In this document: one piece after another, positions 24,753 through 33,274 of the stretch
Numbering within the stretch: the stretch's first letter is position 1
Layout of the letters: every line of letters begins with the position of its first letter
Assembly (NCBI GenBank): GCA_003567955.1
Contig: PWYF01000025.1
Coordinates: 1 to 34,717, forward strand
Direction: 5' to 3'
Length of the DNA stretch: 34,717 bases
From: Thiotrichales bacterium
GTDB taxonomy: Bacteria > Pseudomonadota > Gammaproteobacteria > UBA5335 > SLRW01
Position numbers and translations under genes: made by a program
Notes under the pieces: model-generated
The model's database searches: none
Seen by the model: the letters and a program-made list of their open reading frames with translations, nothing else
Told to the model about the DNA's origin: nothing

Positions 24753-26768
24753 ATGTATATGAAAATATTATATTTTATTGTTGCTATTGTCTTGCTTGTA
24801 CTGGCCGTGGCGGCCTGGCCGTGGCTGGCGCTGCCCGTCACCACGGTCAATATAGAACGTCTGACGCCTCTGCCTGCCGAGGCGATTGACCAGCCGGTCG
24901 CCGGCATCGCCGAGCGTGATATCACCCCGCCGATTGGTATCCCGAAGTTTGGCTACGCTGCCTGGGCTCGTGACTCGGATGGCTTTCGTACCCGTCTGCG
25001 TGTGCGAGCCTATTATTTGCATGCGCCCGGACAGACACCCATGGCGCTGGTCACCACCGACCTGGGGGCGGGTTCCCTGGTTCTGCATCACCGGATCGCT
25101 GAACTGATTGCCCCCCACACGGACGTCCCGGCCCACGCCCTGAGCCTGCTGACCACCCACACCCACAGCGGACCGGGACAATTCCTGGATAATGATTTCT
25201 ACAACCTCAATGGCAGCAACCGACCGGGCTTTGACCCGGTGTTGACCGAATTTCTCAGCCAGCGTATTGCCGAAGCGATCATCGAGGCCCGGGAACAGCG
25301 CCGGCCGGCGCGCTTTGCCGTCGGCCAGAGCAGCGTCTATGGTTTGACTCGCAACCGTTCCCCCGAAGCCTGGGTGCGCAACCACGGTATTGACCCGGAA
25401 ACCATTGACGAGGACCTGGCACTGGGCGCGGTCAACCCGCGCCTGAGCATGCTGCGAATCGATCTGCAGGATGAAGCCGGTGAGTTCCACCCTGCCGGCG
25501 CCCTCACCGGCTTTTCCATTCACGGCACTGCCATCCCGGCCTTTACCTCGCCCTGGCACGCCGATATCTGGGCCTGGTTCGGCCGCGACGTGGAACACGG
25601 CATCCAGCGGCACTACGAGACGCCATTCAACGTACAACACGGCACCTGGATCGCTACCCATGGCGATAACAGCCCGAACTGGCAGGAGGATCGCCGTGGC
25701 GACCTGGAAGCGCAGCGCATCGGCGAGACCCTGGCCAGCCACGCCCTGGCCCTGTTCCGCAGCCTGGACGGCCAGACCCGGCCGGAGCTGGATACCGCCG
25801 TGGGTTCCCGCCAGCGGCATTTGCTGACCCGGGAGCAAAACAACAACGGTCTGTGCGAGCGGGCCATTATCGGCACCGCGGTGGTGGGTGCGGCCCGGGG
25901 CGATGAGGTTTTCCCCATTGCCTGGATACCCCCCTTCCAGCATGGTTGGCCCCGCCGGGTGTTTACCGGGGGCTGTCATGGCGTCAAGCGCTGGATGTTC
26001 TCCAAACTGCAACTGGCCATTCCCGCCGACCGCTTCCCGCATCTGGCCCTGTTTCAGGTCGTGCGCATCAATGAACTGGTGCTGGTACCGCTGCCCTGGG
26101 AAGTCACCCTTGAAAGCGGCAACCGGATTCGCGAGGCGGTCAAAGAAGCGCTGCCGGAGGGCGACTGGCGGATCGAGATCGCCAGCGTGGCCAACGGCTT
26201 TTTCGGTTATGTCACTACTCCCGAGGAATACAGTATCCAGTTCTACGAGGGCGGCCATACCATCTACGGGCCGGGGACCCTGGACTTTCTCTCCCGTCAG
26301 AGCGCAATGCTGGCGGCAGAGACCCTGGCACAGGGCGGGCTTGCCGAGCTGCCGGACCAGTGGCGCTTCGATCTCATCAAACGCTCGTACTGGCCCGAGG
26401 CTGAAGGTGAGCCGGCAGCTCGGGAACTGATCGATTCAGTGCGCTGGCAGCCCGCTGACAACACCCGCGGTGGTTACTGGGAAGCCCGCTTCCGGGGCGA
26501 AAAACCCGGCCACATGAGGCTGCACGAGCCCATGCTCGCCATGGAACAATATGACGGCAATGGCTGGGCGCCCCTGATGCAAAACGGGATCATGGTGGAT
26601 GACCAGGGCAACAGCATGCAGCTCAAACTACTCCGGGAACGCGGCGATCATGCGGAGTACGCCGTGCGCTGGTTCCCCTCTGAACCCCGCAGCGGGTCGG
26701 AAGCACGCATCCGCTTCCGGATCGGCGGGGCCGATGAAGTGCTCTACGCCGACATCCCGCCGCAATAA
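24753..26768 (+). CDS. Neutral/alkaline ceramidase-like amidase, membrane-anchored or secreted
   Basis: A 671-residue protein of the neutral/alkaline (non-lysosomal) ceramidase family, which splits ceramide into sphingosine and fatty acid. The first 27 residues form a hydrophobic signal or anchor helix, so it acts outside the cytoplasm. Family motifs are AGIAERDITPPIG and TTHTHSGPG (His136 and His138; one should bind zinc). FSIHGTAIPA would hold the second zinc histidine, and THGDNSPNW contains the Ser expected to be catalytic in GDxSPN. Whether its true substrate is ceramide is uncertain, since many bacteria with such proteins lack sphingolipids. The start region is conspicuously AT-rich with no Shine-Dalgarno site; an ATG two codons later is equally possible. 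It is convergent with the DUF4139 gene. Confidence 0.82.
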   Translation: MYMKILYFIVAIVLLVLAVAAWPWLALPVTTVNIERLTPLPAEAIDQPVAGIAERDITPPIGIPKFGYAAWARDSDGFRTRLRVRAYYLHAPGQTPMALVTTDLGAGSLVLHHRIAELIAPHTDVPAHALSLLTTHTHSGPGQFLDNDFYNLNGSNRPGFDPVLTEFLSQRIAEAIIEAREQRRPARFAVGQSSVYGLTRNRSPEAWVRNHGIDPETIDEDLALGAVNPRLSMLRIDLQDEAGEFHPAGALTGFSIHGTAIPAFTSPWHADIWAWFGRDVEHGIQRHYETPFNVQHGTWIATHGDNSPNWQEDRRGDLEAQRIGETLASHALALFRSLDGQTRPELDTAVGSRQRHLLTREQNNNGLCERAIIGTAVVGAARGDEVFPIAWIPPFQHGWPRRVFTGGCHGVKRWMFSKLQLAIPADRFPHLALFQVVRINELVLVPLPWEVTLESGNRIREAVKEALPEGDWRIEIASVANGFFGYVTTPEEYSIQFYEGGHTIYGPGTLDFLSRQSAMLAAETLAQGGLAELPDQWRFDLIKRSYWPEAEGEPAARELIDSVRWQPADNTRGGYWEARFRGEKPGHMRLHEPMLAMEQYDGNGWAPLMQNGIMVDDQGNSMQLKLLRERGDHAEYAVRWFPSEPRSGSEARIRFRIGGADEVLYADIPPQ

Positions 26769-26771
26769 ACC

Positions 26772-26795
26772 CCGGGCACGGGGCGGCATGCCCGG
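26772..26795. terminator. Hairpin between convergent ceramidase-like and DUF4139 genes
   Basis: CCGGGCA (26772-26778) and TGCCCGG (26789-26795) pair around a 10-nt loop in the 33-bp gap between the two stop codons. There is no clear T run, so its activity as a terminator is uncertain. Confidence 0.35.
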
Positions 26796-26801
26796 TTGCT
26801 G

Positions 26802-28205
26802 TCAGTGTCTGACCCGCACCCGGTAATCGAGCCGCACCGTGCTTTGCGCCGGTACGCTCACCGGCCAGTCGATGCGACTGGAACTGATGCGATCATGCTC
26901 GTGGCTTTGCGCCAGAATCAGTGTCGGGTGCTCAAAATTCTCGCTTACCCGGACAGTGACGGATTCATCCCGGGCATTGGCCAACTCGATCTGCCAGCTG
27001 ATTTCAGTTTCACGGTCACCGGTGCGCCGATAATCCGCCTGGCGTCGCGTGGCGCTGATATCGAAAGCACGGCCGGGGGACAACTCGACCCGCTGACCGG
27101 TGGGAATATTACCCATGCGACCTTCCCCCAACCACTGGGTCTGGCCTTCGCTGTCACGGGTATAAAATCGAACCACCCCGGCGGGCAACGGTTCACCGAG
27201 CCCGGAAGCAATATTACTGAATGACAGGCGCGTTTCCACGGGAGCATCGACCACCTCAGAGACCTGCCGACCGGCAGGGTACTCAGTGAGATAGGCTTTA
27301 CGCACCGGCACTTCCCGCGCTGTACTGAATGGCACCCGCAAACGCTCGCCATCAGCCAGATCGACACGTCGTGGCAGGCTGAACAGATGGAATTCGCCGA
27401 CCGCTTCACGCGAAACCGCGTCCTCTGCCGCCATTGCCCGCATTGGCTGTGGACCGCGGTCACTTGCATCCCGGGGCTCGCCTGCAAGCAATTGCACCTG
27501 AACATCCTTCCAGTCGTGACCACTGCGATTAATCAGACCGGCATGTGCCGTCAACGTCATCAGGGAGGCGGACTCATTCAGCACCGCAATATAATCTGCC
27601 TGCCAGGCCATGCCGTCGGCCCGATAACGAAGCTCCAGCAGCTCCTGTCCGTCTCGCGGCACATCCAGCGCCAGCGCCAGCGCCCACGGCCCGGGCATTT
27701 GCTGATCCGCGTTCAAGCGCATCCGCCAGGGGCTGTCAGGGCCCAGCCAGAGGATTTGATCCTCGCTTTGTACCAGTGGGTGACGGTCGGTAATGCCCAG
27801 CAGTACACCGGCGCGATCCCGCTCCCGGCTGCCACCACCGGGCGGCTCATGTACCAGCGTCACAGATTCGCCAAGGTGACGCCGCCAGAGACTGGCGCGA
27901 TCTGCCGGCACTCCGCCCCGGCGGTAGGACAGCACATCCGCGCGTTCAGTCTGTACGAACAGGGTGTCTTCTCGCAGGGTGTGCGGCAGACCGCCGAGCA
28001 TCAGAATCTGCTCGCCTGCCGTCAACCCGAGTTCACGGCGATCGCGCACCATGGCGCCACCGTCACTGTACAGCGTCAGGGAAACGTCCCGCTGTTCGTC
28101 GCCGGCGGCGTTTGAAGTCGCCTGTTCCTGGCCCCCGGAGCAAGCCGTGAGCAACAATAACAAGCCACCGGGGAGCAGCCACCGTATATCACGCAGCAGT
28201 TTCAT
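26802..28205 (-). CDS. DUF4139 domain lipoprotein
   Basis: A 467-residue protein with a lipoprotein signal (MKLLRDIRWLLPGGLLLLL followed by TACSGG, lipidated Cys near 22), so it is probably membrane-anchored in the periplasm. The rest resembles DUF4139 proteins: an N-terminal beta region (VSLTLYSDGGAMVRDRREL), the central ELRYRADGMAWQADYIAVLN, GLINRSGHDWKDVQVQLLAG, and a C-terminal beta-sandwich ending in TVRLDYRVRVRH. The function is unknown. The frame stays open upstream but would overlap the divergent MBL gene and lacks conservation. The ATG at 28205 has AGGAG at good spacing and starts the signal peptide. No operon partner is seen. Confidence 0.83.
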   Translation of the reverse strand: MKLLRDIRWLLPGGLLLLLTACSGGQEQATSNAAGDEQRDVSLTLYSDGGAMVRDRRELGLTAGEQILMLGGLPHTLREDTLFVQTERADVLSYRRGGVPADRASLWRRHLGESVTLVHEPPGGGSRERDRAGVLLGITDRHPLVQSEDQILWLGPDSPWRMRLNADQQMPGPWALALALDVPRDGQELLELRYRADGMAWQADYIAVLNESASLMTLTAHAGLINRSGHDWKDVQVQLLAGEPRDASDRGPQPMRAMAAEDAVSREAVGEFHLFSLPRRVDLADGERLRVPFSTAREVPVRKAYLTEYPAGRQVSEVVDAPVETRLSFSNIASGLGEPLPAGVVRFYTRDSEGQTQWLGEGRMGNIPTGQRVELSPGRAFDISATRRQADYRRTGDRETEISWQIELANARDESVTVRVSENFEHPTLILAQSHEHDRISSSRIDWPVSVPAQSTVRLDYRVRVRH

Positions 28206-28227
28206 CCAGTCTTCTCCTTGTGTTGAC

Positions 28228-28245
28228 TGCTCCGTGAGCGGAGCA
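28228..28245. promoter_or_regulatory. Perfect palindrome in the divergent DUF4139/MBL intergenic region
   Basis: TGCTCCG and CGGAGCA form a 7-bp perfect inverted repeat around TGAG, 23 bp upstream of the DUF4139 start and about 80 bp before the MBL start. It could be an operator for the divergent pair or a leader hairpin. No matching second copy was found. Confidence 0.3.
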
Positions 28246-28325
28246 CGCCAATTCAACACCAGTGATGATAGGGTGATGCAAACCTGGAAACCAGTCGCCA
28301 GAGTCGATACTACCGGATCAGACCC

Positions 28326-29198
28326 ATGCAGCAACAACCGGACAACGAATTCACGCCCGGACAGCCCGTCACCCTGAGCCCGCGACTGCGGCGCATGACC
28401 GGCAATAATCCTGGCATCATGACCGGCCCGGGAACCAACACCTACCTTGTCGGCCATGAACGCATCGCGGTGATCGACCCCGGCATCGAAGATGAACAAC
28501 ACATCCAGCGCATCGCCGAACTCGGCCAGGGCCGTATTGAATGGATCCTGGTGACTCACGCCCACCCGGATCATTCTCCGGGAAGCCGCGTGCTGCAACG
28601 GCTTACCCACGCGCCGATACTGGCCTTCCCCCATACACTGACCGGCATCAGGGATCGGGATTTTCGAGCCGACAAGCCTCTGCATGATGGTGATCTGTTG
28701 CGCACAGACGAATTCACCCTGCGGGCCCTGCATACCCCCGGGCATGCTGCCGACCATCTCGCTTTTGTGCTGGAAGAAGATGCTATTCTTCTGGCCGGTG
28801 ACCAGGTGATGGATGGGGCCACCGTGGTGATTGCGCCACCCGACGGCGACATGGCGGCCTATATCAATTCACTGCGCCGGCTGCGCGAACTGGACCTGCG
28901 AGCGATTGCACCGGCCCATGGCCGCCTGCTTGAGTCACCGCAATCGGTGCTGGATGAAATCATTAACCACCGGCTGGCACGTGAGGCAATGGTGCTTGCC
29001 GCCGTCCGTGACACCGGCCTGGGGCAGATCGCCGACATGGTCAAACACATCTACACGGATGTGCCTGAAGTATTGCATCCTGTGGCTGAAGGTTCGGTAC
29101 ACGCCCATCTGCTCAAGCTTGAGGCCGAGGGCCGGGTGCGTTGTGAAAACGGCCACTGGCAGGCCACTGACCCCACACCGGGAGAACAATCCGCATGA
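28326..29198 (+). CDS. Metallo-beta-lactamase-fold hydrolase (LACTB2-like)
   Basis: A 290-residue MBL-fold hydrolase. The zinc motif HAHPDH (His78, His80, Asp82, His83) follows the first strand; LHTPGHAADHLAF supplies the next zinc histidine, and LAGDQVMDG the bridging Asp. PAHGRLLESP carries the last histidine. The final 70 or so residues look like the winged-helix tail of the LACTB2 group (ILWLK-like HxxKLEAEGRV region). LACTB2 relatives are RNA endonucleases or thioester hydrolases; the activity here is not known. The ATG is preceded by weak purines. Its stop overlaps the start of the next small gene (ATGA), so the two are coupled. Confidence 0.85.
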   Translation: MQQQPDNEFTPGQPVTLSPRLRRMTGNNPGIMTGPGTNTYLVGHERIAVIDPGIEDEQHIQRIAELGQGRIEWILVTHAHPDHSPGSRVLQRLTHAPILAFPHTLTGIRDRDFRADKPLHDGDLLRTDEFTLRALHTPGHAADHLAFVLEEDAILLAGDQVMDGATVVIAPPDGDMAAYINSLRRLRELDLRAIAPAHGRLLESPQSVLDEIINHRLAREAMVLAAVRDTGLGQIADMVKHIYTDVPEVLHPVAEGSVHAHLLKLEAEGRVRCENGHWQATDPTPGEQSA

Positions 29199-29374
29199 GA
29201 CTGGCAATACTGGGACTGGCCATTGCCCTGCTGGTGGCATGGATCGGGGTCGCTATCCGGCCATGGTACCGCAAGCTTTCCAACTTCATGCTGCTGGTCG
29301 CCGGCGGAATCATGTTCCTGCTGGTGGGCGGTTTTGCCGGCTGGTTTATATTCAATGGCGGAACTCATGGATAA
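29195..29374 (+). CDS. Small hydrophobic membrane protein (59 residues)
   Basis: The ATG overlaps the MBL stop codon in the four-base arrangement ATGA, the usual sign of translational coupling. The 59-residue product has two strongly hydrophobic segments (residues 3-20 and 32-53) linked by IRPWYRKLSN. This predicts a two-helix inner-membrane protein with a positively charged loop. I do not recognise a family. GGGAGAACAATCCGC before the start contains a suitable ribosome site. The following 190 bp up to the lytic transglycosylase gene are AT-rich and hold no other gene. Confidence 0.65.
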   Translation: MRLAILGLAIALLVAWIGVAIRPWYRKLSNFMLLVAGGIMFLLVGGFAGWFIFNGGTHG

Positions 29375-29564
29375 AAACGAATAAGAACAAGGTTTTGAAC
29401 ACCAGTGTTAAATTAATTATTAAAGTTCTGACATGGCCTCCGAAGCGGCATTATCATTGCCCGGATCCACGCATTCACCCGCCGTCGCGAACATCGCACA
29501 AAAACCACTTTAAAAAGCCTTTTCAGCCCTTGTGAGTCGCGGCCGTGAGTGCCATGATTCAACC

Positions 29565-31523
29565 ATGCAACCACGCGCCCTCACAACGCTTCATCTCCTG
29601 CTGGCAACACTGAGTCTGGCGCTGGTGTCGGGGCCGCTGTTTGCCACCACCACCGACAGTCACACAGCCCAGCAACGGCAGCTTTTTCTTGCCGCCGAGC
29701 AAGCCCTGATCAACGACGACCGCGCACGTTATAACGAGCTCGCGCCACGGCTCGACGACTACCCGTTACTGCCCTATTTACGCTATCGCGAGCTGCGCAG
29801 CGAGATCAGTCTGCAACGGCGTGACGACGTCCATGATTTCATTCTCGAACATGCCGATACCCCGCTGGCCTGGCAACTGCATCGGCGCTGGCTGGAGTAT
29901 CTCGCCCGCGAGCAGCACTGGGGGCTTTATGTCGCCGACTTCAGACCCGCCGCCGGGGATACTGCCCTGCGCTGTCAGTATCTATACGGGCTAATGCAGC
30001 TCGGCCATGAGACGCAGGCCCTGGCAGGCGCTGAACATCTTTGGTTAACCAGCAGCGCCAGCCCCGCCGCCTGTGATCCGTTATTTTCAGCCTGGCAACA
30101 AAGCCCGGCTTTCGATAACAGCGCCCATGTCTGGACCCGCATTGAGCTTGCCATGACGGCTAACCAGCCCGGTCTTGCCAGAAGCCTGCGCAGCCATCTG
30201 CCTGCCGAAGATCAGCCGCTGCTGGATACCTGGCTGGCACTTGACCGGCGGCCGCGGCATCCGGCCCGGCTGCCTCAGCAACACCCTGAAGCGAACCCGG
30301 ACAAGCTGCGGCGCATCGAGCGCCACCTGGTTTTGCGCTTGCTGCAGGAGGATTCAGCCCGCGCTATCAACGCATGGCGTGATTATCGCAAGCGCTGGCC
30401 GGAAGCCACGGCAGAAGACACGCACACCCATCGCCGGCTGGCACTGATTCTGGCTGTCCGCAATCACGAGGCAGCCGGTGAACTGCTCGCCGAACTGCCC
30501 GAGCGTGATGAGAACACACTGGCCTGGCAGGTTCGCTGGCATCTCTCACGCGCCGAATGGGACCAGGCCCTGGAACAGATCAAAACCATGCCCGAATCCC
30601 TGGCGGACCAGACCCGCTGGCAGTACTGGCGGGCACGGGCCCTGGAAGAACGCGGACAAGACGTGGTTGCCCGCGAGATTTACGAGTCAATTGCCGGACG
30701 GCGTAATTTTCACGCCTTTCTTGCCTCTGATCGGCTTGATCAACCCTACGCCTTTGCCGAAATACCTATGGCAGTCAGCGACGAGTCCATTGACAGACTG
30801 GCTGCAAGCCCCGCTTTTCGCCGCATTGCCGAGCTGCGTCACTTTGGTCTGGAACTGGAAAGCCGGCGTGAGTGGGAAGCCGCAGCAGCCCGACTGACCC
30901 CCGGGGAAATACCTGCGGCTGCCCATCTGGCCTTGCGCTGGGGCATGCCCGAGCGTGCCATTCGCCTGCTGGCCGAAAACGACCAGATGGATGACCTTCA
31001 TTTGCGATTCCCTGTATTGCATGCCGATCTCGTCACCAGTGAATCCAGCCGACGTCAGCTTGACCCCAGCCTGCCGCTGGCAGTGATCCGTCGCGAAAGC
31101 AGCTTTGATCCCGAGGCCATCTCGCCAGCCGGGGCCCGGGGACTGATGCAAATCATGCCCGGCACAGGCCAGCAACTGGCCGCCAGTTTCAATGAATCGC
31201 TGCGCAGCCCGGAGCTGCTGCATACGCCCGAGCGCAACCTGCGTTATGGCATCGCCTACCTGCAACGACTGTTCCATAATTTCGACGACCACCCGGCGCT
31301 GGCGCTGGGTGCCTACAATGCCGGCAGCTACAAGGTCCGCAAATGGACCCCGGCTGAGCCTGTACCGGCGGATGTCTGGATCGAGACCCTGCCCTATGCC
31401 GAAACCCGGAGTTATATTGAGGCTGTTCTGAGTTACCAGCTGATCTACCAGCGCCACCTGGGGCAACAACCCATGCGCCTGTCCGAACGCCTTACGCCCA
31501 TAGGCGGCAAATCACTGGAATAA
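29565..31523 (+). CDS. Soluble lytic murein transglycosylase (Slt family)
   Basis: A 652-residue periplasmic enzyme that cleaves the glycan of peptidoglycan, forming 1,6-anhydromuramic ends, as E. coli Slt70 does. The N-terminal signal peptide is MQPRALTTLHLLLATLSLA, cleaved around LFA. Residues to about 450 form the alpha-superhelical U domain with tetratricopeptide-like helices. The catalytic goose-lysozyme-like domain follows: Glu511 in RRESSFDPEAISP, then GARGLMQIMP, with LGAYNAGSYKVRKW near the end. An upstream in-frame GTG would add 11 residues before the signal peptide, so the ATG is preferred. It stands alone between the MBL pair and the FAD oxidase gene. Confidence 0.92.
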   Translation: MQPRALTTLHLLLATLSLALVSGPLFATTTDSHTAQQRQLFLAAEQALINDDRARYNELAPRLDDYPLLPYLRYRELRSEISLQRRDDVHDFILEHADTPLAWQLHRRWLEYLAREQHWGLYVADFRPAAGDTALRCQYLYGLMQLGHETQALAGAEHLWLTSSASPAACDPLFSAWQQSPAFDNSAHVWTRIELAMTANQPGLARSLRSHLPAEDQPLLDTWLALDRRPRHPARLPQQHPEANPDKLRRIERHLVLRLLQEDSARAINAWRDYRKRWPEATAEDTHTHRRLALILAVRNHEAAGELLAELPERDENTLAWQVRWHLSRAEWDQALEQIKTMPESLADQTRWQYWRARALEERGQDVVAREIYESIAGRRNFHAFLASDRLDQPYAFAEIPMAVSDESIDRLAASPAFRRIAELRHFGLELESRREWEAAAARLTPGEIPAAAHLALRWGMPERAIRLLAENDQMDDLHLRFPVLHADLVTSESSRRQLDPSLPLAVIRRESSFDPEAISPAGARGLMQIMPGTGQQLAASFNESLRSPELLHTPERNLRYGIAYLQRLFHNFDDHPALALGAYNAGSYKVRKWTPAEPVPADVWIETLPYAETRSYIEAVLSYQLIYQRHLGQQPMRLSERLTPIGGKSLE

Positions 31524-31549
31524 TCTTCTGTTAATAACTGGAGCCTGTC

Positions 31550-33145
31550 GTGACGCAAGACAAGACTCGAAACCCCGTGGGCTGGGGCTATATTGAAGAC
31601 GCGCCCGATGCGGCCGAACGCAAGGCCGCCCTGGATATGCTGGCGGTTTTCCTCGACGGCAAGGTCCCGGAACCCGCCGCCCCGCCGACAGCCGAAGCCA
31701 TCACCCTGACCCCCGCCCGGATTAAATTGCCAGCGGAACTGGGTGAATGGCTAAGCAATGACCACACGACGCGGCTCCTGCATGCCCTGGGCCGCAGTTT
31801 CCATGACCTCGCGCGCCTGCGCGAGCGTACCCCCCTGCCCGCCCCCGATGCGGTGGCCAGCCCGGATTCAGAGGAATCTCTGTCGCGCATTCTGGAATGG
31901 GCGGACCAGGAACGCCTGGCGGTCATCCCCTTTGGGGGTGGTTCCAGCGTGGTGGGGGGCGTGACCCCTGACAACCTCGACAGCTTCAACGGCTGTGTTT
32001 CCGTTGATTTGCAGCGCATGAGCGGGCTGGTGGAACTCGATGAGCGCTCCCGCGTGGCCGAGTTTCGTGGCGGCACGCTGGGCCCGGACGTGGACGCGGC
32101 ACTCAAACCACAGGATCTCAGCCTGCGATATTTTCCGCAGTCCTATTTCCACAGTACCGTGGGCGGCTGGGTCGCCACTCGCGGGGCCGGGCATTTCAGC
32201 ACCCTGCATGCCAAGATCGAGGACCAGGTCCAGGCCCTGCGGGTGATGCTGCCTGACGGACGCATCAGCGAAACCCGCCCCCTGCCGGCTTCCAGCGTGG
32301 GCATTGACCCCAATCGCCTGTGGTGTGGCAGCGAGGGTTTCCTGGGGATTATTACTTCCGCCCGGTTGCGCATTCATCCCCGCCCCCGCTACCGGGATAC
32401 CACCGGTATTGTCTTTGCCGATTTTGAGCAGGCCCTGGAAGCAGCGCGGGAAATCCTGCAGAGCGGCCTGTGGCCCGCGCAGTTGCGCATACTGGACCCG
32501 CTGGAACACTTGCAGAGCCGGATGATGCAGGGCCGCTCGGCCGAGGGGGCATTGATGATCCTGGGCTTTGAATCCGGCCATCTGCCCGTCGAGCACAGCA
32601 TGCAGGCCGCTCTTGCCATCACCCGTGAGCACGGCGGCACTCCCGAAACCGGCGGTGGCCAGGGTGACGGCGTCAGCGACTGGCGCCAGGCCTTTTTCCG
32701 CCAGCCCTATATCCGGGATGTGTTGATGGATTACGGCATGATTCTGGACACCTTTGAAACCGCCGTGCCCTGGTCATTGCTGCCGGATTTTTATCACAGC
32801 GTACGCGAGGCAACCCAGGCCGCCATTGACCGCCATTGCGGCCATGGCATTGTCATGGGCCGCACAACCCATGCCTATCCCGACGGCATCAGTCTGTATT
32901 TCTCTTTTTTTGCCCGCAGTCACCCGGGGGCGCTTACCGAACAGTGGCACGCCATCAAGACCGCCGCCTCGGATGCGGTCATGGCGGGCGGCGGCACCAT
33001 CAGCCATCACCACGCCATGGGGCGTGATCACAAGCCCTGGGCAAAGCAGGAAATTCCGCTGCCCTTCCGCAACGCCATTCGGGCGGCAAAAAGCAGCCTG
33101 GACCCGAATGGCATCATGAACCCCGGCCTGTGGTTTGACGACTGA
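31550..33145 (+). CDS. FAD-binding oxidase resembling alkyldihydroxyacetonephosphate synthase
   Basis: A 531-residue flavoprotein of the FAD-linked oxidase (VAO/PCMH) fold. The FAD-binding stretch AVIPFGGGSSVVGGVTPD lies around residues 124-141. The histidine motif GTISHHHAMGRDHKPW near 483-498 matches the active-site HHH region of alkylglycerone-phosphate synthase (AGPS). AGPS swaps an acyl for an alkyl chain to make ether lipids, but bacterial homologues are mostly uncharacterised, so ether-lipid synthesis is not claimed. The N-terminus, with GWGYIEDAPDAAERK, is also AGPS-like. The start is GTG with TGGAG eight bases upstream. It begins 26 bp after the transglycosylase stop, and a CFA-type methyltransferase follows 129 bp later. 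Confidence 0.83.
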   Translation: MTQDKTRNPVGWGYIEDAPDAAERKAALDMLAVFLDGKVPEPAAPPTAEAITLTPARIKLPAELGEWLSNDHTTRLLHALGRSFHDLARLRERTPLPAPDAVASPDSEESLSRILEWADQERLAVIPFGGGSSVVGGVTPDNLDSFNGCVSVDLQRMSGLVELDERSRVAEFRGGTLGPDVDAALKPQDLSLRYFPQSYFHSTVGGWVATRGAGHFSTLHAKIEDQVQALRVMLPDGRISETRPLPASSVGIDPNRLWCGSEGFLGIITSARLRIHPRPRYRDTTGIVFADFEQALEAAREILQSGLWPAQLRILDPLEHLQSRMMQGRSAEGALMILGFESGHLPVEHSMQAALAITREHGGTPETGGGQGDGVSDWRQAFFRQPYIRDVLMDYGMILDTFETAVPWSLLPDFYHSVREATQAAIDRHCGHGIVMGRTTHAYPDGISLYFSFFARSHPGALTEQWHAIKTAASDAVMAGGGTISHHHAMGRDHKPWAKQEIPLPFRNAIRAAKSSLDPNGIMNPGLWFDD

Positions 33146-33274
33146 ATTCCACCGGCAAGGGCAAATCAGAACAGGGTAATATGTTGAAACTGTCCGGCTA
33201 AGACTTTATCTTTCAGAAAGCGATTTCCACACCGGCAGGTCTGGTTACAAGGATGGCCTGAAAGGAGCGAGGGC

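Noticed and set aside
28206-28757. N-terminal extension of the DUF4139 lipoprotein
   Set aside because: The frame is open, but it overlaps the divergent MBL gene and would bury a clear lipoprotein signal peptide that has its own ribosome site.
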